A stretch of DNA of 32,720 nucleotides from Opitutaceae bacterium (GTDB taxonomy: Bacteria; Verrucomicrobiota; Verrucomicrobiia; Opitutales; Opitutaceae): the NCBI GenBank assembly GCA_024711005.1, contig JANJTQ010000058.1:1-32720 (forward strand), in the 5' to 3' direction. The notes under the pieces were generated by a model. The model was not told the origin of the DNA. It searched no databases and saw only the letters and a list, made by a program, of their open reading frames with translations. The translations under genes were made by a program, and so were the position numbers. Below, one piece after another: positions 30,625 to 32,720 of the stretch (position 1 is its first letter; each line of letters begins with the position of its first letter).

Positions 30625-31440
30625 CTATGTTCCGAGCCAATCACGCCAACCGCTCCAATCTTCGGCATAGGCTTTCTCGGGATTGGAGGGAATGTCTGCC
30701 GGCTTAGCCCCACCCTTCACCCAAGCCCGCCACTCCTTATTGCCAGATAAACGAAGGGACCAAGCAAACATCCGCGCTGGCTCAAAATCACGCCATTCCA
30801 CTTGGTGCCAGGCGACCGTATTGGTCCCGAGAAAATCCGCGTACGAGATCCATCCCTTTCCCTTGTAACAGGAGTGCGGAACAGCCGGCACGTCCTTGGG
30901 TTTTGCGTGCAGATCCATTCGCTTCCCACTGACGTAAGCACGCCACTCAAGCCATGATCTTAACCCGAGGCTCCGAGCGAACTCCCTCGCAGCTTCAAGA
31001 GACCGCATTTTGGTTTCTCCCGTAGGCGCTTTATCGCCCGTGCCGAGCCAGTCCCGCATCCCAGACCAACCCTCTTCGCAATACACCGTGTTAGGGTTTG
31101 AAGGTAGCCATAGTGGACGTGTCCCTAAAGCGTGAATCTTGCCCGAGGCATAAAGCCGCCACTCCCATCCTGTCTTCAACTCAAGCGAGTGAACGAATTC
31201 CCGTGCGTAGTCAAATGGCGCCCACTCGCGTAAAAACGTGGCAATGGTGTCGGTCCCCAACCAGTCAGCAAAACCAGCCCACGACTCTCGATACACCTGA
31301 TGCGGAGTGCTGGGGATACCGAAAGGCTTAACCGGAAGGTCCTGCCTCTTGCCTCCCACCCAGTCATAATACTGCTCCGCAGACGAAAGTCTGAGCCTTC
31401 TCACGTAGGCTCTAGCGCGTTGAAAGTTCCAATAGTCCAT
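30625..31440 (-). CDS. Protein of four integrase-type (INT_rpt-like) repeats
   Basis: The 271-residue protein consists almost wholly of four ~60-70-residue repeats. Each follows the pattern AR-x-F-x2-SL-x-L-x4-EWR-x-Y-x2-GK ... IP-x2-P-x3-Y-x4-GW-x-G-x2-DWLGT. The ends of the repeats are WAGFADWLGT, WSGMRDWLGT, WISYADFLGT and WSGWRDWLGT. This resembles the phage integrase repeat unit (INT_rpt) found N-terminal to some tyrosine recombinases, but no catalytic domain (R-H-R-Y) is present. It could be a DNA-binding remnant of an integrase or a stand-alone repeat protein. It starts at MDYWNFQRARAYVRRL. Confidence 0.78.
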   Translation of the reverse strand: MDYWNFQRARAYVRRLRLSSAEQYYDWVGGKRQDLPVKPFGIPSTPHQVYRESWAGFADWLGTDTIATFLREWAPFDYAREFVHSLELKTGWEWRLYASGKIHALGTRPLWLPSNPNTVYCEEGWSGMRDWLGTGDKAPTGETKMRSLEAAREFARSLGLRSWLEWRAYVSGKRMDLHAKPKDVPAVPHSCYKGKGWISYADFLGTNTVAWHQVEWRDFEPARMFAWSLRLSGNKEWRAWVKGGAKPADIPSNPEKAYAEDWSGWRDWLGT

Positions 31441-31488
31441 ATTGCGGTGCAGCGGTCACAGAAATCTCCGAGAAATCGTAGCTCTGCT

Positions 31489-31998
31489 TCAGCGGGTCGG
31501 CGTGACCTTGATCGCAAAATAGCTGGCCATGTCGTATTTCGATTTCGTCGCTTTGCTCGGGTTTTTGGCGTTGAACGCAAGAATCAGCAACTCGCCGTCC
31601 TCCACTCCATTGATGAAGCCTTGATCGTAGGCGTATTTAAAATCGGGAGGCATGCCTATTTCAGCGACCACATCATCGATCATTATCCGGAACACGCGTT
31701 TCGCCTCGGAAACAACCACCCCAACAACGAAGCGTGTTTGGCGACTGGGTGGCTGATATCCAAAAGGATTCGGTATTTGTCTTTCCACTACGCTTCCATC
31801 TGGCGACGTGCTACCCAGGATGATGGCAACCGTCACCCCTTTGATCGGTTCACGGAAAACCCGCTCATATTTCCAACCTTTGATTTCAAGGATTCCCATC
31901 AACTCATCGACCGTGAAGGGAACCGGACGAGCCGCTTGGACTATTGAGGTGAACAGAGCGAGCAAGGAGAAGATCGATAAGATGCGTAGGAGTTTCAT
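31489..31998 (-). CDS. Secreted hypothetical protein
   Basis: The 169-residue protein has a clear signal peptide (MKLLRILSIFSLLALFTSIVQA) and a mature beta-rich domain (PFTVDELMGILEIKGWKYERVFREP...VVGVVVSEAKRVFRIMIDDV...ELLILAFNAKNPSKATKSKYD). No family recognised. It lies between the HU-like gene and the repeat protein, all on the minus strand. Confidence 0.75.
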   Translation of the reverse strand: MKLLRILSIFSLLALFTSIVQAARPVPFTVDELMGILEIKGWKYERVFREPIKGVTVAIILGSTSPDGSVVERQIPNPFGYQPPSRQTRFVVGVVVSEAKRVFRIMIDDVVAEIGMPPDFKYAYDQGFINGVEDGELLILAFNAKNPSKATKSKYDMASYFAIKVTPTR

Positions 31999-32032
31999 TG
32001 GCTGGAACGGTTGATAGGCACCTCCTACCGCT

Positions 32033-32338
32033 TCAGAGTGTCGCCAAATCGATCTTCTTAATCTGCTGCTTGAGAATTTTGCCGGATTTGAACTTCACGA
32101 CGGCACGCTCCGGGATGACCACTTCATCCAGCGGCTTGTTGGGATTGCGACCGACGCGTGACTTGCGCTTCTGCACCTCCAAAACGCCGAAATTACGAAG
32201 CTCAACATTTCGGCCTTCGCTCAGCGCCTTTTGGATGATGTCGAAAACCATTTGGACGGTGGTCACGATCTCCTTTTGGGGAAACGCCGTCTTTTCATAG
32301 ATCTCTAGGACGATTTCGCGCTTGGTCAGATTGGACAT
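32033..32338 (-). CDS. HU/IHF-family DNA-bending protein
   Basis: The 101-residue protein is a full HU/IHF domain: MSNLTKREIVLEIYEKTAFPQKEIVTTVQMVFDIIQKAL helical part, NVELRNFGVLEVQKRKSRVGRNP (the conserved G-x-F/R-x2-RNP arm, with NP at the intercalating tip), and AVVKFKSGKILKQQI. Length and order are normal. The start at MSNLTKRE is favoured over a TTG two codons upstream. Nucleoid protein; HU/IHF copies also serve as host factors for site-specific integration, which suits an island. Confidence 0.93.
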   Translation of the reverse strand: MSNLTKREIVLEIYEKTAFPQKEIVTTVQMVFDIIQKALSEGRNVELRNFGVLEVQKRKSRVGRNPNKPLDEVVIPERAVVKFKSGKILKQQIKKIDLATL

Positions 32339-32456
32339 GCCCAAGGCTTAGATTGGTCACCGGGTAACCTTCGAGTTATTTCTCAGGGTCGCCCCACTTC
32401 TAAATTGAACTCGCACAGCCTTGTTTCCCAGACACCTGCTTGTCTTGCTGGCACTC
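32339..32456. promoter_or_regulatory. Divergent intergenic region with GGT-N-ACC inverted repeat
   Basis: Between the HU gene (minus) and the partial plus-strand gene, an inverted repeat GGTCACCGGGTAACC lies near 32355-32369. It may be an operator or simply chance. Promoter boxes could not be assigned. Confidence 0.35.
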
Positions 32457-32720
32457 ATGTTCGGACTTTTCGGCCCACCCAAAAAGCAGGAGTTTGCCAG
32501 TATCTTGATGGAAAAAATCAAGGCAGCTGGTGGCCCATCTGACTTCGTTTACGACGAGGCATCTTTCACTCTCAAACGAAAAGCGAACGTCGTCTATTTG
32601 GGTCATGTCCATGAGACCTACTGCCAAGCATCCAAGAGCGAGCGTGAGGCAATCATTCTAAATTTCGCACGCGGGCTTCAAGAGAAGTCGGATGACGTTA
32701 GTTTTGATGAGGTCCGTCCA
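32457..32720 (+). CDS. Partial CDS, DUF1444-like hypothetical protein
   Basis: The frame is open from ATG 32457 to the end of the window (88 codons). It starts MFGLFGPPKKQEFASILMEKI and continues FVYDEASFTLKRKANVVYLGHVHETYCQASKSEREAIILNFARGL. The start (MFGLF...) and the YLGHVHETYC pattern resemble DUF1444/YtpQ-type proteins, but this is a weak match. The ribosome site is not obvious. Confidence 0.6.
   Translation, partial: MFGLFGPPKKQEFASILMEKIKAAGGPSDFVYDEASFTLKRKANVVYLGHVHETYCQASKSEREAIILNFARGLQEKSDDVSFDEVRP

Overview
The window is GC-rich, densely coded bacterial chromosome. The mix of genes (a KaiC-like two-component cluster, an ACP-dehydratase fusion with a ketosynthase, a cytochrome-tagged sugar dehydrogenase, a topoisomerase IA with C-terminal Cys repeats) and many families of short extragenic palindromes suggest a Verrucomicrobiota genome, perhaps Opitutaceae. 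This placement is inference: no taxonomic marker gene is present.

Layout. (1) 65-3235, minus: KaiC-like ATPase, sensor histidine kinase and single-domain response regulator, in that order of transcription. (2) 3514-7160, minus: ACP-FabZ-type fusion, FabF-type ketosynthase and a GT-B glycosyltransferase, read as a lipid or glycolipid operon. (3) 7537-10366, plus: cytochrome c/PQQ-type sugar dehydrogenase, methyltransferase, GNAT acetyltransferase. (4) 10367-13288: an AT-richer accessory patch with a three-gene minus-strand cassette (YD-repeat protein, a secreted protein split at a G10 tract, an STN-like secreted protein) next to a probable C-terminal gene fragment. (5) 13472-24799, core-like: ABC exporter, CsgG-like lipoprotein-type operon led by an ECF sigma factor, PfpI-family protein, topoisomerase III-like enzyme, a pseudopilin-like protein, and threonine ammonia-lyase. 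Intergenic gaps here are filled with inverted-repeat elements of several families, and some run into reading frames. (6) 24800-32720: a lower-GC accessory island. It starts at a 28-nt tRNA 3'-end fragment that looks like an attachment site. It holds an unknown protein, a HAD-phosphoribosyltransferase/DprA-like pair, the 3' remnant of a type I restriction hsdS coupled by ATGA to a HEPN-type RNase gene, a tRNA-like gene with a greatly enlarged anticodon arm overlapping the end of the HEPN gene, a decayed dnaE2 fragment, a protein made of four integrase-type repeats, small unknown proteins, and an HU/IHF gene.

The most unusual part is 28556-29603: hsdS remnant, HEPN nuclease and an abnormal tRNA. 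HEPN anticodon nucleases linked to type I restriction systems are known (PrrC), so a linked tRNA whose anticodon arm carries a 27-nt palindromic insertion may be a decoy, sensor or immunity RNA. It may equally be a dead tRNA or an integration scar. The split gene at the G10 tract (11956-11965) is the second point of interest: one added or two removed G residues would join its two halves.
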